64,000 nt of DNA, taken from contig NZ_RCZA01000016.1 of NCBI RefSeq assembly GCF_006438925.1, positions 1 to 64,000 of the forward strand, read 5' to 3'. The stretch's first letter is position 1, and each line of letters begins with the position of its first letter. The DNA is from Pseudomonas mandelii. GTDB lineage: Bacteria; Pseudomonadota; Gammaproteobacteria; Pseudomonadales; Pseudomonadaceae. The notes under the pieces are model-generated. The model did no database searches. It was not told where the DNA came from and worked only from the letters and a program-made list of their open reading frames with translations. The position numbers and the translations under genes are program-made. Positions 6,942 to 14,600 of this stretch are shown piece after piece.

Positions 6942-9035
6942 ATGGCAAACCCGGACGCCCTGAGTCAGCAGCGAGCTTCTAGTCGCCTGCTGCAACCGAC
7001 CGTCAAATCGCATCTGGCCTACACGCTGCTGTGTGCCCTGGTCATGATGGTCATGTTCAGCCTGCTGCGCGTTGCGCTGCTGGTTTACAACCGCGAGATG
7101 ATCCTCGACACCCCGGCCTCGACCTTTCTCGAAGCGTTCGCCAACGGTCTGCGTTTCGACCTGCGCCTGGTGGTCTACCTCAGCATTCCATTGCTGCTGG
7201 CGCTGTTCAGCGCCCGGGCGATGGCCGCACGCGGATTCTTCCGGTTCTGGCTGACCATTGCCTCGAGCATCGCCCTGTTCCTCGGTCTGATGGAGATGGA
7301 CTTCTACCGCGAGTTCCACCAGCGCCTCAACGGCCTGGTCTTCCAATATGTAAAGGAAGACCCGAAGACCGTGATGAGCATGCTCTGGTACGGTTTCCCG
7401 GTGGTTCGCTACCTGCTGGCCTGGGCCGTGGGCACGTTGATCCTGACCCTGGCGTTCAAGGGCGCCGACCGCGCCACCCGTCCTCGGGGTCCATTCAGTG
7501 GCGGCAGCATTGGCACGCGCCAGATCGCCCCATGGTATGCACGCATCACGGTGTTCGTCGTCTGCCTGATGGTTTGCGTGGTGGCCGCTCGTGGCACCCT
7601 GCGTCAGGGCCCGCCACTGCGTTGGGGTGACGTCTACACCACCAACTCGAACTTCGCCAACCAGTTGGGCCTCAACGGCACCTTGTCGCTGGTCGCCGCG
7701 GCCAAGAGCCGGATATCCGAAGATCGCGACAACGTCTGGAAGGCCACGTTGCCACAGCCTGAAGCGCAGAAAATCGTGCGTGACATGCTGGTGATGCCGG
7801 ACGACAAACTGGTGGATGCGGAGATCGCCGCCGTGCGTCGCGATTACACGCCGCCGGCCGACAAGACCCTGCCGATCAAGAACGTCGTCGTGATCCTGAT
7901 GGAAAGCATGGCCGGTCACTCGGTGGGCGCCTTGGGTGCACCGGGCAACATCACGCCGTACCTCGATAAATTGTCGAAGGAAGGCTTGCTGTTTGACCGC
8001 TTCTTCTCCAACGGCACCCATACCCACCAGGGTATGTTCGCCACCATGGCCTGCTTCCCGAACCTGCCAGGTTTCGAATACCTGATGCAGACGCCGGAAG
8101 GCAGCCACAAGTTGTCCGGCCTGCCGCAATTGCTCAGTGCCCGTAAATATGACGACGTGTACGTCTACAACGGCGACTTCGCCTGGGACAACCAGTCGGG
8201 TTTCTTCAGCAACCAGGGCATGACCAACTTCATTGGTCGTAATGACTTCGTGAACCCGGTGTTCTCTGATCCGACCTGGGGCGTGTCCGACCAGGACATG
8301 TTCGACCGTGGTCTGGTCGAGCTCAAGGCGCGGGAAAACGGCAAGCCGTTCTATGCGTTGCTGCAAACCCTGTCCAACCACACGCCATACGCCTTGCCGA
8401 CCCCATTGCCGGTTGAACGCGTGACCGATCGCGGTAGCCTGAACGAGCATTTGACCGCCATGCGTTATGCGGACTGGGCGCTGGGCCAGTTCTTTGAAAA
8501 GGCCCGCAAGGAGCCGTATTTCAAGGAGACCCTGTTTGTCATCGTCGGCGACCATGGCTTTGGCAACGAGCGTCAGATCACCGAAATGGACCTGGGCCGC
8601 TTCAACGTGCCGATGTTGATGATCGCGCCGGGCATCCAGGAAAAATTCGGCCAGCTTGACCATACCGTGGGCACGCAGATCGACATCGTGCCGACCATCA
8701 TGGGCCGCATTGGTGGCGAAGTGCGTCATCAGTGCTGGGGTCGTGATTTGCTCAACCTGCCTGAAGGCGACACCGGTTTTGGCGTGATCAAGCCATCGGG
8801 TAGCGAGCAGACCACCGCCATCATCACGGCTGATCAGATTCTGGTGCTGCCGAAAGAAAAGGAAATGGCGCCGAAGATGTACCAGTACGAACTGGGCGCG
8901 ACACCTCACGCCGAGATCGTTCCAAATGCACCGCGTACCGCTGAGCTGAAGCTCAAGCTCGAAGCGTTCCTGCAAACGGCGACCAAGAGCCTGATCGACA
9001 ACACCGCCGGTGTGGTTGACGGCAAGCCGGACTAA
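6942..9035 (+). CDS. LTA synthase family membrane phosphotransferase (sulfatase fold)
   Basis: 697 residues. About five transmembrane helices lie in residues ~20-215; then a periplasmic sulfatase-like domain from ~310 to 640. It begins N-V-V-V-I-L-M-E-S-M-A-G-H (Glu metal ligand) and contains S-N-G-T-H-T-H-Q-G-M near 356, where a Thr is the likely nucleophile, and V-G-D-H-G-F-G-N-E near 535 (Asp/His metal ligands). Family members move phosphoglycerol or phosphoethanolamine head groups from phospholipid to LTA, periplasmic glucans or lipid A. A Gram-negative host has no LTA, so an OpgB-like glucan-decorating or other lipid head-group role is more likely. Monocistronic, closed by a terminator. 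Confidence 0.88.
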   Translation: MANPDALSQQRASSRLLQPTVKSHLAYTLLCALVMMVMFSLLRVALLVYNREMILDTPASTFLEAFANGLRFDLRLVVYLSIPLLLALFSARAMAARGFFRFWLTIASSIALFLGLMEMDFYREFHQRLNGLVFQYVKEDPKTVMSMLWYGFPVVRYLLAWAVGTLILTLAFKGADRATRPRGPFSGGSIGTRQIAPWYARITVFVVCLMVCVVAARGTLRQGPPLRWGDVYTTNSNFANQLGLNGTLSLVAAAKSRISEDRDNVWKATLPQPEAQKIVRDMLVMPDDKLVDAEIAAVRRDYTPPADKTLPIKNVVVILMESMAGHSVGALGAPGNITPYLDKLSKEGLLFDRFFSNGTHTHQGMFATMACFPNLPGFEYLMQTPEGSHKLSGLPQLLSARKYDDVYVYNGDFAWDNQSGFFSNQGMTNFIGRNDFVNPVFSDPTWGVSDQDMFDRGLVELKARENGKPFYALLQTLSNHTPYALPTPLPVERVTDRGSLNEHLTAMRYADWALGQFFEKARKEPYFKETLFVIVGDHGFGNERQITEMDLGRFNVPMLMIAPGIQEKFGQLDHTVGTQIDIVPTIMGRIGGEVRHQCWGRDLLNLPEGDTGFGVIKPSGSEQTTAIITADQILVLPKEKEMAPKMYQYELGATPHAEIVPNAPRTAELKLKLEAFLQTATKSLIDNTAGVVDGKPD

Positions 9036-9048
9036 GTCTTGATGCAAT

Positions 9049-9083
9049 AAAAAAGAGGCCCTTGAAAAGGGCCTCTTTTTTTT
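9049..9083. terminator. Bidirectional terminator
   Basis: AAAAGAGGCCC / GGGCCTCTTTT stem with A-run before and T-run after. It serves the LTA-synthase-like gene on the plus strand and the DUF3309 gene converging from the minus strand. Confidence 0.92.
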
Positions 9084-9096
9084 GCCTGTTAAACCT

Positions 9097-9249
9097 TTAT
9101 ATCTTGCCGAGCAACAGCAGGATCAACAGCACCACCAACACCACGCCGATGATACCCGACGGGCCATAACCCCAACTTCTGGAGTGCGGGAACACTGGTA
9201 AGCCACCAATCAGCAAGAGGATCAGGATTACGATAAGAATTGTGCCCAT
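9097..9249 (-). CDS. DUF3309-type hydrophobic micro-protein
   Basis: 50-residue protein translated by hand from the reverse strand. It has two hydrophobic stretches, residues 3-17 (T-I-L-I-V-I-L-I-L-L-L-I-G-G-L) and 33-48 (I-I-G-V-V-L-V-V-L-L-I-L-L-L-L-G), around a polar turn P-V-F-P-H-S-R-S-W-G-Y-G-P-S-G. The W-G-Y-G-P-S-G signature and length are those of DUF3309. AAGGAAATAG precedes the ATG. Small two-helix membrane proteins of this type are often stress-induced, but the function is unknown. It converges on the bidirectional terminator and is divergent from the SDR gene. Confidence 0.88.
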   Translation of the reverse strand: MGTILIVILILLLIGGLPVFPHSRSWGYGPSGIIGVVLVVLLILLLLGKI

Positions 9250-9533
9250 GTCTATTTCCTTGTTGGAAGTGTTCTGGATTACCTGGCGTTTAAGTGTCAG
9301 CCGGGATGCTAAAAACCAGGCTGCTTACAAAATCCGACTGTCGAGCATGAAAGAAAATTCCAAGTTTTTTTAATGTTTTTCGAAGAAAGGCTTATTCCGT
9401 TTTTTATTACTCTAGTTGGTTCAGACGCTCCCACGGTTTGCTCGGGCCATTCAGCAATCTGATGGAGCGTGGGTCGGGCATTGTCCTTCGCTACACTCGA
9501 CGCATCTTCCCCGGAACAACAAGGCTGTTTGCT

Positions 9534-10349
9534 ATGCAAAATCGCATGATGATCACTGGCGCGGGCTCAGGCTTAGGTCGCGAAATCGCGCTGCGCTGGG
9601 CGCGTGAAGGCTGGCAGCTGGCCTTGTCGGATGTCAGCGAACCCGGTCTGCAAGAAACCCTGAAGCTGGTTCGCGAAGCCGGTGGCGACGGTTTTATTCA
9701 GCGTTGCGACGTGCGCGATTACAGCCAGCTGACCGCCTTCGCCCAAGCCTGTGAAGAGAAACTCGGTGGCATCGATGTCATCGTCAACAACGCCGGCGTT
9801 GCCTCGGGCGGGTTCTTCAGTGAACTGTCCCTGGAAGACTGGGACTGGCAGATCGCGATCAACCTGATGGGCGTGGTCAAGGGCTGCAAGGCCTTCCTGC
9901 CGCTGCTGGAAAAAAGCAAAGGCAAGATCATCAACATCGCGTCAATGGCAGCCCTGATGCAAGGCCCGGCCATGAGCAACTACAACGTGGCCAAGGCTGG
10001 GGTGGTGGCGTTGTCCGAAAGTCTGTTGATCGAGCTGGCGCAGGAGGAAATTGGTGTGCATGTAGTGTGCCCATCGTTCTTCCAGACCAACCTGCTGGAC
10101 TCCTTCCGTGGCCCTACGCCGGCCATGAAAGCTCAGGTCGGCAAGTTGCTGGAAAGCTCGCCGATCACTGCGGCCGACATTGCTGACTACATTTACCAGC
10201 ACGTCGCTGCCGGCGAATTCATGATTCTGCCTCACGAACAGGGCCGCATGGCCTGGGCGCTCAAGCAGAAGAACCCGCAACTGCTCTACGACGAAATGAC
10301 CGTCATGGCCGACAAAATGCGCGCCAAGGCCAAGCAAACCGCAGGTTGA
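9534..10349 (+). CDS. SDR-family NAD(P)-dependent oxidoreductase
   Basis: 271 residues from ATG 9534, which places the Rossmann motif TGAGSGLG at residues 8-15; longer in-frame starts upstream add an unrelated tail. Classical short-chain dehydrogenase features: N-N-A-G-V-A-S-G near 85, the catalytic Ser in N-I-A-S-M-A-A-L, and Y-N-V-A-K near 147. The C-terminus (Q-T-N-L-L-D-S-F-R-G, later K-Q-K-N-P) resembles SDRs of unknown substrate common in Pseudomonas. The D-V-S-E-P-G after strand 2 does not clearly decide between NAD and NADP. Stand-alone gene 65 bp before ynfA. Confidence 0.88.
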   Translation: MQNRMMITGAGSGLGREIALRWAREGWQLALSDVSEPGLQETLKLVREAGGDGFIQRCDVRDYSQLTAFAQACEEKLGGIDVIVNNAGVASGGFFSELSLEDWDWQIAINLMGVVKGCKAFLPLLEKSKGKIINIASMAALMQGPAMSNYNVAKAGVVALSESLLIELAQEEIGVHVVCPSFFQTNLLDSFRGPTPAMKAQVGKLLESSPITAADIADYIYQHVAAGEFMILPHEQGRMAWALKQKNPQLLYDEMTVMADKMRAKAKQTAG

Positions 10350-10414
10350 GCTTGCCCCCAACACAACACCGTCGTTAGGGTGGCCGCCATCGGCCATCCT
10401 TACGAGACGTTTGC

Positions 10415-10747
10415 ATGCTCAATTACCTGTGGTTTTTTCTCGCCGCGTTGTTCGAAATTGCCGGCTGTTTCGCCTTCTGGATGTGGCTGCGCCAGGGCAA
10501 AAACGCCTGGTGGGTCGTGCCGGCTCTGCTCAGTCTGACCTTGTTTGCGCTGCTGCTGACCCGCATCGAAGCGACCTACGCCGGTCGCGCCTATGCCGCT
10601 TACGGTGGCATCTACATCATCGCGTCGATCGGCTGGCTGGCGGTGGTCGAGCGGGTTCGTCCGCTGGGCTCGGACTGGCTCGGCGTGGCGCTGTGTGTGA
10701 TCGGGGCGAGCGTCATCCTTTTCGGCCCGCGCTTCTCCGCTTCCTGA
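10415..10747 (+). CDS. ynfA: YnfA (UPF0060) small membrane protein
   Basis: 110 residues, about four transmembrane helices. Matches YnfA in length and motifs: F-F-L-A-A-L-F-E-I-A-G-C-F-A-F-W near the start, R-I-E-A-T-Y-A-G-R-A-Y-A-A-Y-G-G-I-Y-I in the middle, and a short polar end. Related in fold to SMR-type exporters, and sometimes linked to efflux of toxic cations, but the physiological role in Pseudomonas is unsettled. Confidence 0.9.
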   Translation: MLNYLWFFLAALFEIAGCFAFWMWLRQGKNAWWVVPALLSLTLFALLLTRIEATYAGRAYAAYGGIYIIASIGWLAVVERVRPLGSDWLGVALCVIGASVILFGPRFSAS

Positions 10748-10867
10748 AGGATCGGTCCTTCATTCAGTGGGTTTGTAGGACGTTTCCATAGGAGCTGTTC
10801 GGAGTGCGCTGTAGGGCGGGACTGATTTGCTGCTGTCGCATTGTAGGCCCGTTGAGTGCAGGGCATC

Positions 10868-10892
10868 TTCAGGGTTCGATAACCCTGAAGGA
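10868..10892 (+). promoter_or_regulatory. Hairpin abutting the ribosome site of the csrA paralogue
   Basis: A perfect 9-bp stem TTCAGGGTT / AACCCTGAA with the 4-nt loop CGAT (10868-10889) runs straight into GGA, so the Shine-Dalgarno AAGGA (10888-10892) is partly inside the stem. AAGGA also fits the A-N-GGA core bound by CsrA proteins. This could act as a translational switch or an autoregulatory site; that function is inferred. Confidence 0.55.
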
Positions 10893-10900
10893 CGAATGCC

Positions 10901-11086
10901 ATGCTTGTACTCAGTCGCGTTGTGGGCGAGTTGATTTCCATCGGTGACAACATTTCCGTGCGCATTCTTGCCGTCAACGGAGGCAGTGTGCGCTTCGGTG
11001 TCGAAGCGCCGCAGAACGTCAACGTGCACCGGGCCGAGGTCTACGACCGCATCCAGCTCAAACTGGCGAAAAACAAAAGACGCTGA
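10901..11086 (+). CDS. CsrA/Rsm-family RNA-binding regulator, divergent paralogue
   Basis: 61 residues, the family length. It keeps the two residues most needed for RNA contact, Leu4 (M-L-V-L-S-R) and Arg44 (V-H-R-A-E-V-Y), plus the V-R-F-G-V-E-A-P core. Unlike canonical RsmA/RsmE (M-L-I-L-T-R-x-x-G-E), it reads M-L-V-L-S-R-V-V-G-E-L-I-S-I-G-D-N and ends in a basic K-L-A-K-N-K-R-R. Fluorescens-group strains carry several paralogues (RsmA, RsmE, RsmI and others); this looks most like an RsmI-type third copy, but I cannot prove that. CsrA dimers bind GGA in hairpin loops near ribosome sites and control translation under the GacS/GacA-RsmXYZ system. Confidence 0.9.
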   Translation: MLVLSRVVGELISIGDNISVRILAVNGGSVRFGVEAPQNVNVHRAEVYDRIQLKLAKNKRR

Positions 11087-11090
11087 GGTC

Positions 11091-11318
11091 TCAGTCGAAC
11101 AGGTGCTTGGGCACATCATGCTTGAGCATCAACTGGCATTGCTCGCTGTCCGGGTCGAAGACAATCAGCGCCTGGCCCTTGGTCAATGCCTGGCGAACAC
11201 GCAGAACACGGGTTTCCAGCGGCGTGTCATCGCCGTTGTCCGTACCGTCACGGGTCACGAAATCCTCGATCAGGCGGGTGAGGGTGTCGACTTCAAGTTG
11301 GTCGTGGGGGATCAGCAT
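11091..11318 (-). CDS. YheU-family small protein
   Basis: 75 residues from the ATG whose codon lies at 11318, preceded on the minus strand by GAGGTG; an upstream in-frame start would add 16 residues without a ribosome site. The sequence starts M-L-I-P-H-D-Q-L-E-V-D-T-L-T-R-L-I-E-D-F-V, then R-D-G-T-D and a final acid stretch, matching YheU (UPF0270). Cytoplasmic, function unknown. It converges on the csrA paralogue with only four bases between the stop codons. Confidence 0.85.
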   Translation of the reverse strand: MLIPHDQLEVDTLTRLIEDFVTRDGTDNGDDTPLETRVLRVRQALTKGQALIVFDPDSEQCQLMLKHDVPKHLFD

Positions 11319-11373
11319 AGGCACCTCGGCTAAACAATGGCGCGATGCTACGGCGGTTGAACGCACAGGACCA

Positions 11374-11480
11374 GTAGGAGCTGCCGCAGGCTGCGATCTT
11401 TTGATCTTTTGATCTTTTGATCTTCAGCGATGCAACTGACGCCAGAAAATCAAAAGATCGCAGCCTGCGGCAGCTCCTAC
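11374..11480. repeat. Intergenic inverted repeat, TAGGAGCTG family, copy 3
   Basis: Arms GTAGGAGCTGCCGCAGGCTG...CGATCTTTTGAT. The left side carries three extra tandem copies of TTTTGATC, an internal expansion not seen in the other copies. Confidence 0.85.
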
Positions 11481-11495
11481 GGTTTTGCGTTCGCT

Positions 11496-12686
11496 TTAGC
11501 TCTCCGACCGCTGCCCCACCAGGCTATCCACCGACGGCACCCGCGTATCACTTTCCATCTGCGTCTCATGTTCGATCTGATGGCTGAACCGGTCCAGCGA
11601 CCCCTTGGCCGGTTGTGCATCACTGGCAAACACCGGCGGACTCAGAATGTAGGCGCCGAGCAGGCGGCTGAGGGCGGCGAGGCTGTCGATGTGGGTGCGT
11701 TCGTAGCCGTGAGTGGCGTCGCAGCCGAAGGCGAGCAGGGCGGTGCGAATGTCATGCCCGGCAGTGACCGCCGAATGGGCGTCGCTGAAGTAGTAGCGGA
11801 ACAGGTCACGGCGCACTGGCAATTCGTTGTCACTGGCCAGGCGCAGCAGATGCCGCGACAGGTGATAGTCGTAGGGTCCGCCAGAATCCTGCATTGCCAC
11901 GCTCACCGCGTGTTCGCTGGAGTGTTGGCCTGGCGCGACCGGGGCAATGTCGATGCCGACGAATTCGCTGACGTCCCACGGTAACGCCGCCGCCGCGCCA
12001 CTGCCGGTTTCCTCGGTAATGGTGAACAGCGGATGACAGTCGATCATCAGCTCTTGGCCGCTGTCGACGATCGCTTTCAGCGCCGCCAGCAATGCGGCAA
12101 CGCCGGCCTTGTCATCGAGATGACGGGCGCTGATGTGGCCGCTTTCGGTGAACTCCGGTAAAGGGTCGAAGGCGACAAAATCACCGACGCTGATGCCCAG
12201 CGAGTCGCAATCGGCACGTGTAGCGCAATAGGCGTCCAGGCGCAGCTCGATGTGATCCCAACTGATCGGCATTTCATCCACGGCGGTATTGAACGCATGC
12301 CCGGAAGCCATCAGCGGCAGCACGCTGCCACGGATCACGCCGTTGTCGGTAAACAGGCTGACCCGGCTGCCCTCGGCAAAACGGCTGGACCAGCAGCCGA
12401 CAGGCGCCAAGGTCAGACGACCGTTGTCCTTGATCGCGCGAACCGCCGCGCCGATGGTGTCGAGGTGAGCGGAGACTGCGCGGTCGGGACTGTTCTTCTT
12501 GCCCTTGAGGGTGGCGCGGATAGTGCCGCGGCGGGTCATCTCAAAGGGAATGCCCAGCTCTTCAAGCCGTTCGGCGACGTAACGCACGATGGTGTCGGTG
12601 AACCCGGTCGGGCTGGGAATGGCGAGCATTTCCAGCAGGACTTTTTGCAGGTAGTTCAGATCCGGTTCCGGAATTTTGCTGGTCAT
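11496..12686 (-). CDS. Osmolyte-locus M42-type aminopeptidase
   Basis: 396 residues. M42/M28-like metallopeptidase features: A-I-P-S-P-T-G-F near 22, S-A-H-L-D-T-I-G-A near 72 (first metal His and Asp), R-H-L-D-D-K-A-G-V-A-A near 188, and T-E-E-T-G-S-G-A near 225 (catalytic and metal Glu). It is the third gene of the set that makes N-acetylglutaminylglutamine amide (NAGGN), a dipeptide osmolyte of Pseudomonas and rhizobia. A peptidase of this subfamily accompanies the synthetase and amidotransferase in many genomes, and is likely involved in turnover of the dipeptide, which is inference. A REPIN separates it from ngg, so its expression may be uncoupled from theirs. Confidence 0.9.
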   Translation of the reverse strand: MTSKIPEPDLNYLQKVLLEMLAIPSPTGFTDTIVRYVAERLEELGIPFEMTRRGTIRATLKGKKNSPDRAVSAHLDTIGAAVRAIKDNGRLTLAPVGCWSSRFAEGSRVSLFTDNGVIRGSVLPLMASGHAFNTAVDEMPISWDHIELRLDAYCATRADCDSLGISVGDFVAFDPLPEFTESGHISARHLDDKAGVAALLAALKAIVDSGQELMIDCHPLFTITEETGSGAAAALPWDVSEFVGIDIAPVAPGQHSSEHAVSVAMQDSGGPYDYHLSRHLLRLASDNELPVRRDLFRYYFSDAHSAVTAGHDIRTALLAFGCDATHGYERTHIDSLAALSRLLGAYILSPPVFASDAQPAKGSLDRFSHQIEHETQMESDTRVPSVDSLVGQRSES

Positions 12687-12754
12687 GGAAACTCCTGATG
12701 AGTTGAGGCCATCGATGGTTCCGATGAGGGGAAAGAATTGTTGTTGTCTGTCAG

Positions 12755-12830
12755 GGCCCCATCGCGAGCAAGCTCACTCCCACATTTGACCGCATTCCCC
12801 TGTGGGAGCGAGCTTGCTCGCGATGGGGCC
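12755..12830. repeat. REPIN between ngg and the M42 peptidase gene
   Basis: Inverted arms GGCCCCATCGCGAGCAAGCT... and ...AGCTTGCTCGCGATGGGGCC with one arm mismatch (CTCACT for CTCGCT). It lies inside the NAGGN operon and could form an mRNA-stabilising hairpin. Confidence 0.9.
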
Positions 12831-12851
12831 CAGACAGGCAACACATCAATG

Positions 12852-14597
12852 TCAGGCCGCCGGCTGACTATGCGGAAACAACAAATCCACAAACCGCTCG
12901 GCCGTCGGCTGCGGTTCATGGTTGGCCAGGCCTGCGCGCTCATTGGCTTCGATAAACACATACTCCGGCTGATCGGCAGCAGGCACCATCAGGTCGAGCC
13001 CGACCATCGGAATGTCCAGCGCCCGCGCCGCGCGTACCGCCGCATCCACCAACGTCGGATGCAGGATCGCCGTGACATCCTCAAGAATGCCGCCGGTATG
13101 AAGATTCGCCGTACGCCGTACGAACAAATGCTCCCCGGCCGGCAGAATGCTGCTGTAGTCATAACCCGCCGCGTGCAAGGTGCGCTCGGTCTCGTGGTCC
13201 AGCGGGATTTTGCTTTCACCGCTGGTAGCCGCCTGACGACGCCGGCTCTGCGCTTCGATCAGCGCACCGATGGAATGTTGACCATCACCGACTACTTCTG
13301 CCGGACGACGAATCGCCGCGGCGACCACCTCAAAACCGATCACCAGAATCCGCAAATCGAGGCCTTCGTGGAAACTCTCCAGCAGCACTCGACTGTCGAA
13401 CTGGCGGGCGGATTCGATGGCTTGCTGGACCTCTTCGATACTCCGTAAATCCACCGCGACGCCCTGGCCCTGTTCGCCATCCAGTGGCTTGACCACGACC
13501 CGTTCGTGCTCGTCGAGAAACGCCAGATTGTCGTCGGCGTTGCCGGCCAGTTGCTGCGACGGCAGGTTCAAACCGGCGGCTTTGAGCACTTTGTGCGTCA
13601 GGCTTTTGTCCTGGCACAACGTCATGCTGATGGCGCTTGTCAGATCGCTGAGGGATTCACGGCAACGTACGCGGCGACCGCCATGGATCAAGGTGAACAG
13701 ACCGGCATCGGAATCATCGACTTGCACTTCGATGCCGCGACGGTGAGCTTCCTCGACGATGATCCGTGCATAAGGATTGAACTCGGCTTCGGGACCCGGG
13801 CCCAGAAACAACGGCTGATTGATGCAGTTCTTGCGCTTGATCGCGAAGGTCGACAGGTTGCGAAATCCCAGCTTGGCGTAAAGACTTTTCGCCTGCCGGT
13901 TGTCGTGCAGCACGGACAGGTCCAGGTAACTCAACCCACGGCTCATGAAGTGCTCGATCAAATGCCGCACCAGCACTTCACCGACACCCGGTCGCGAACA
14001 TTGCGGATCGACCGCCAGGCACCACAGGCTGCTGCCATTTTCCGGATCGTTGAACGCCTTGTGGTGATTGAGGCCCATGACGCTGCCGATGATCGCGCCG
14101 CTGTCCTCATCTTCGGCCAGCCAATAGACCGGTCCACCCTGATGACGGGGAGTCAGCAGACTTGCGTCGATCGGCAGCATGCCGCGCAACTGATACAGCT
14201 GATTGATCGCCTGCCAGTCCGCGTCGCTCTGGGCCCGGCGGATGCGAAAGCCGCGAAACACCCGAGTCGACTGGCGGTAATCACTGAACCACAGGCGCAA
14301 GGTGTCGGACGGGTCGAGAAACAACTGGGCCGGCTCCAGCCCCAGTACTTGCTGGGGGGCAGCCACATACAGGGCGATGTCGCGTTCACCGGTGTGCTCG
14401 TTGAGCAGCTCTTGGGCCAGGCTCGCCGCATCCGGGAAGGTATGGCCGATCAGCAACCGGCCCCAACCGCAATGCACGGCGATCGGTGCAGCGCCCAACT
14501 CACTGCCGTCTTCGGCCAGGCGTGCCTGCAAACGTTCGTAAGAGGGCGCCTGACCGCGCAACAAGCGTTGGCTGTAGGCCGTGGCGTGGGGTTTCAT
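12852..14597 (-). CDS. ngg: N-acetylglutaminylglutamine synthetase (GNAT plus ATP-grasp)
   Basis: 581 residues. Residues ~115-270 are a GNAT acetyltransferase domain (L-W-C-L-A-V-D-P-Q-C-S-R-P-G-V-G-E near 195 is the acetyl-CoA loop). Residues ~290-575 are an ATP-grasp ligase of cyanophycin-synthetase type (V-V-K-P-L-D-G-E-Q-G-Q-G-V, G-L-D-L-R-I-L-V-I-G, F-I-E-A-N-E-R-A-G-L). The bifunctional layout fits acetylation of glutamine and ligation to a second glutamine. It ends three bases before asnO on the upstream side, so both are one operon transcribed leftward. Osmotic induction is known for this system; I see no promoter inside. Confidence 0.93.
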   Translation of the reverse strand: MKPHATAYSQRLLRGQAPSYERLQARLAEDGSELGAAPIAVHCGWGRLLIGHTFPDAASLAQELLNEHTGERDIALYVAAPQQVLGLEPAQLFLDPSDTLRLWFSDYRQSTRVFRGFRIRRAQSDADWQAINQLYQLRGMLPIDASLLTPRHQGGPVYWLAEDEDSGAIIGSVMGLNHHKAFNDPENGSSLWCLAVDPQCSRPGVGEVLVRHLIEHFMSRGLSYLDLSVLHDNRQAKSLYAKLGFRNLSTFAIKRKNCINQPLFLGPGPEAEFNPYARIIVEEAHRRGIEVQVDDSDAGLFTLIHGGRRVRCRESLSDLTSAISMTLCQDKSLTHKVLKAAGLNLPSQQLAGNADDNLAFLDEHERVVVKPLDGEQGQGVAVDLRSIEEVQQAIESARQFDSRVLLESFHEGLDLRILVIGFEVVAAAIRRPAEVVGDGQHSIGALIEAQSRRRQAATSGESKIPLDHETERTLHAAGYDYSSILPAGEHLFVRRTANLHTGGILEDVTAILHPTLVDAAVRAARALDIPMVGLDLMVPAADQPEYVFIEANERAGLANHEPQPTAERFVDLLFPHSQPAA

Positions 14598-14600
14598 CGA

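Noticed and set aside
6915..9047. 710-codon open frame on the minus strand
   Set aside because: Antisense to the LTA-synthase-like gene; low-complexity His/Gln/Arg composition and no family motif.
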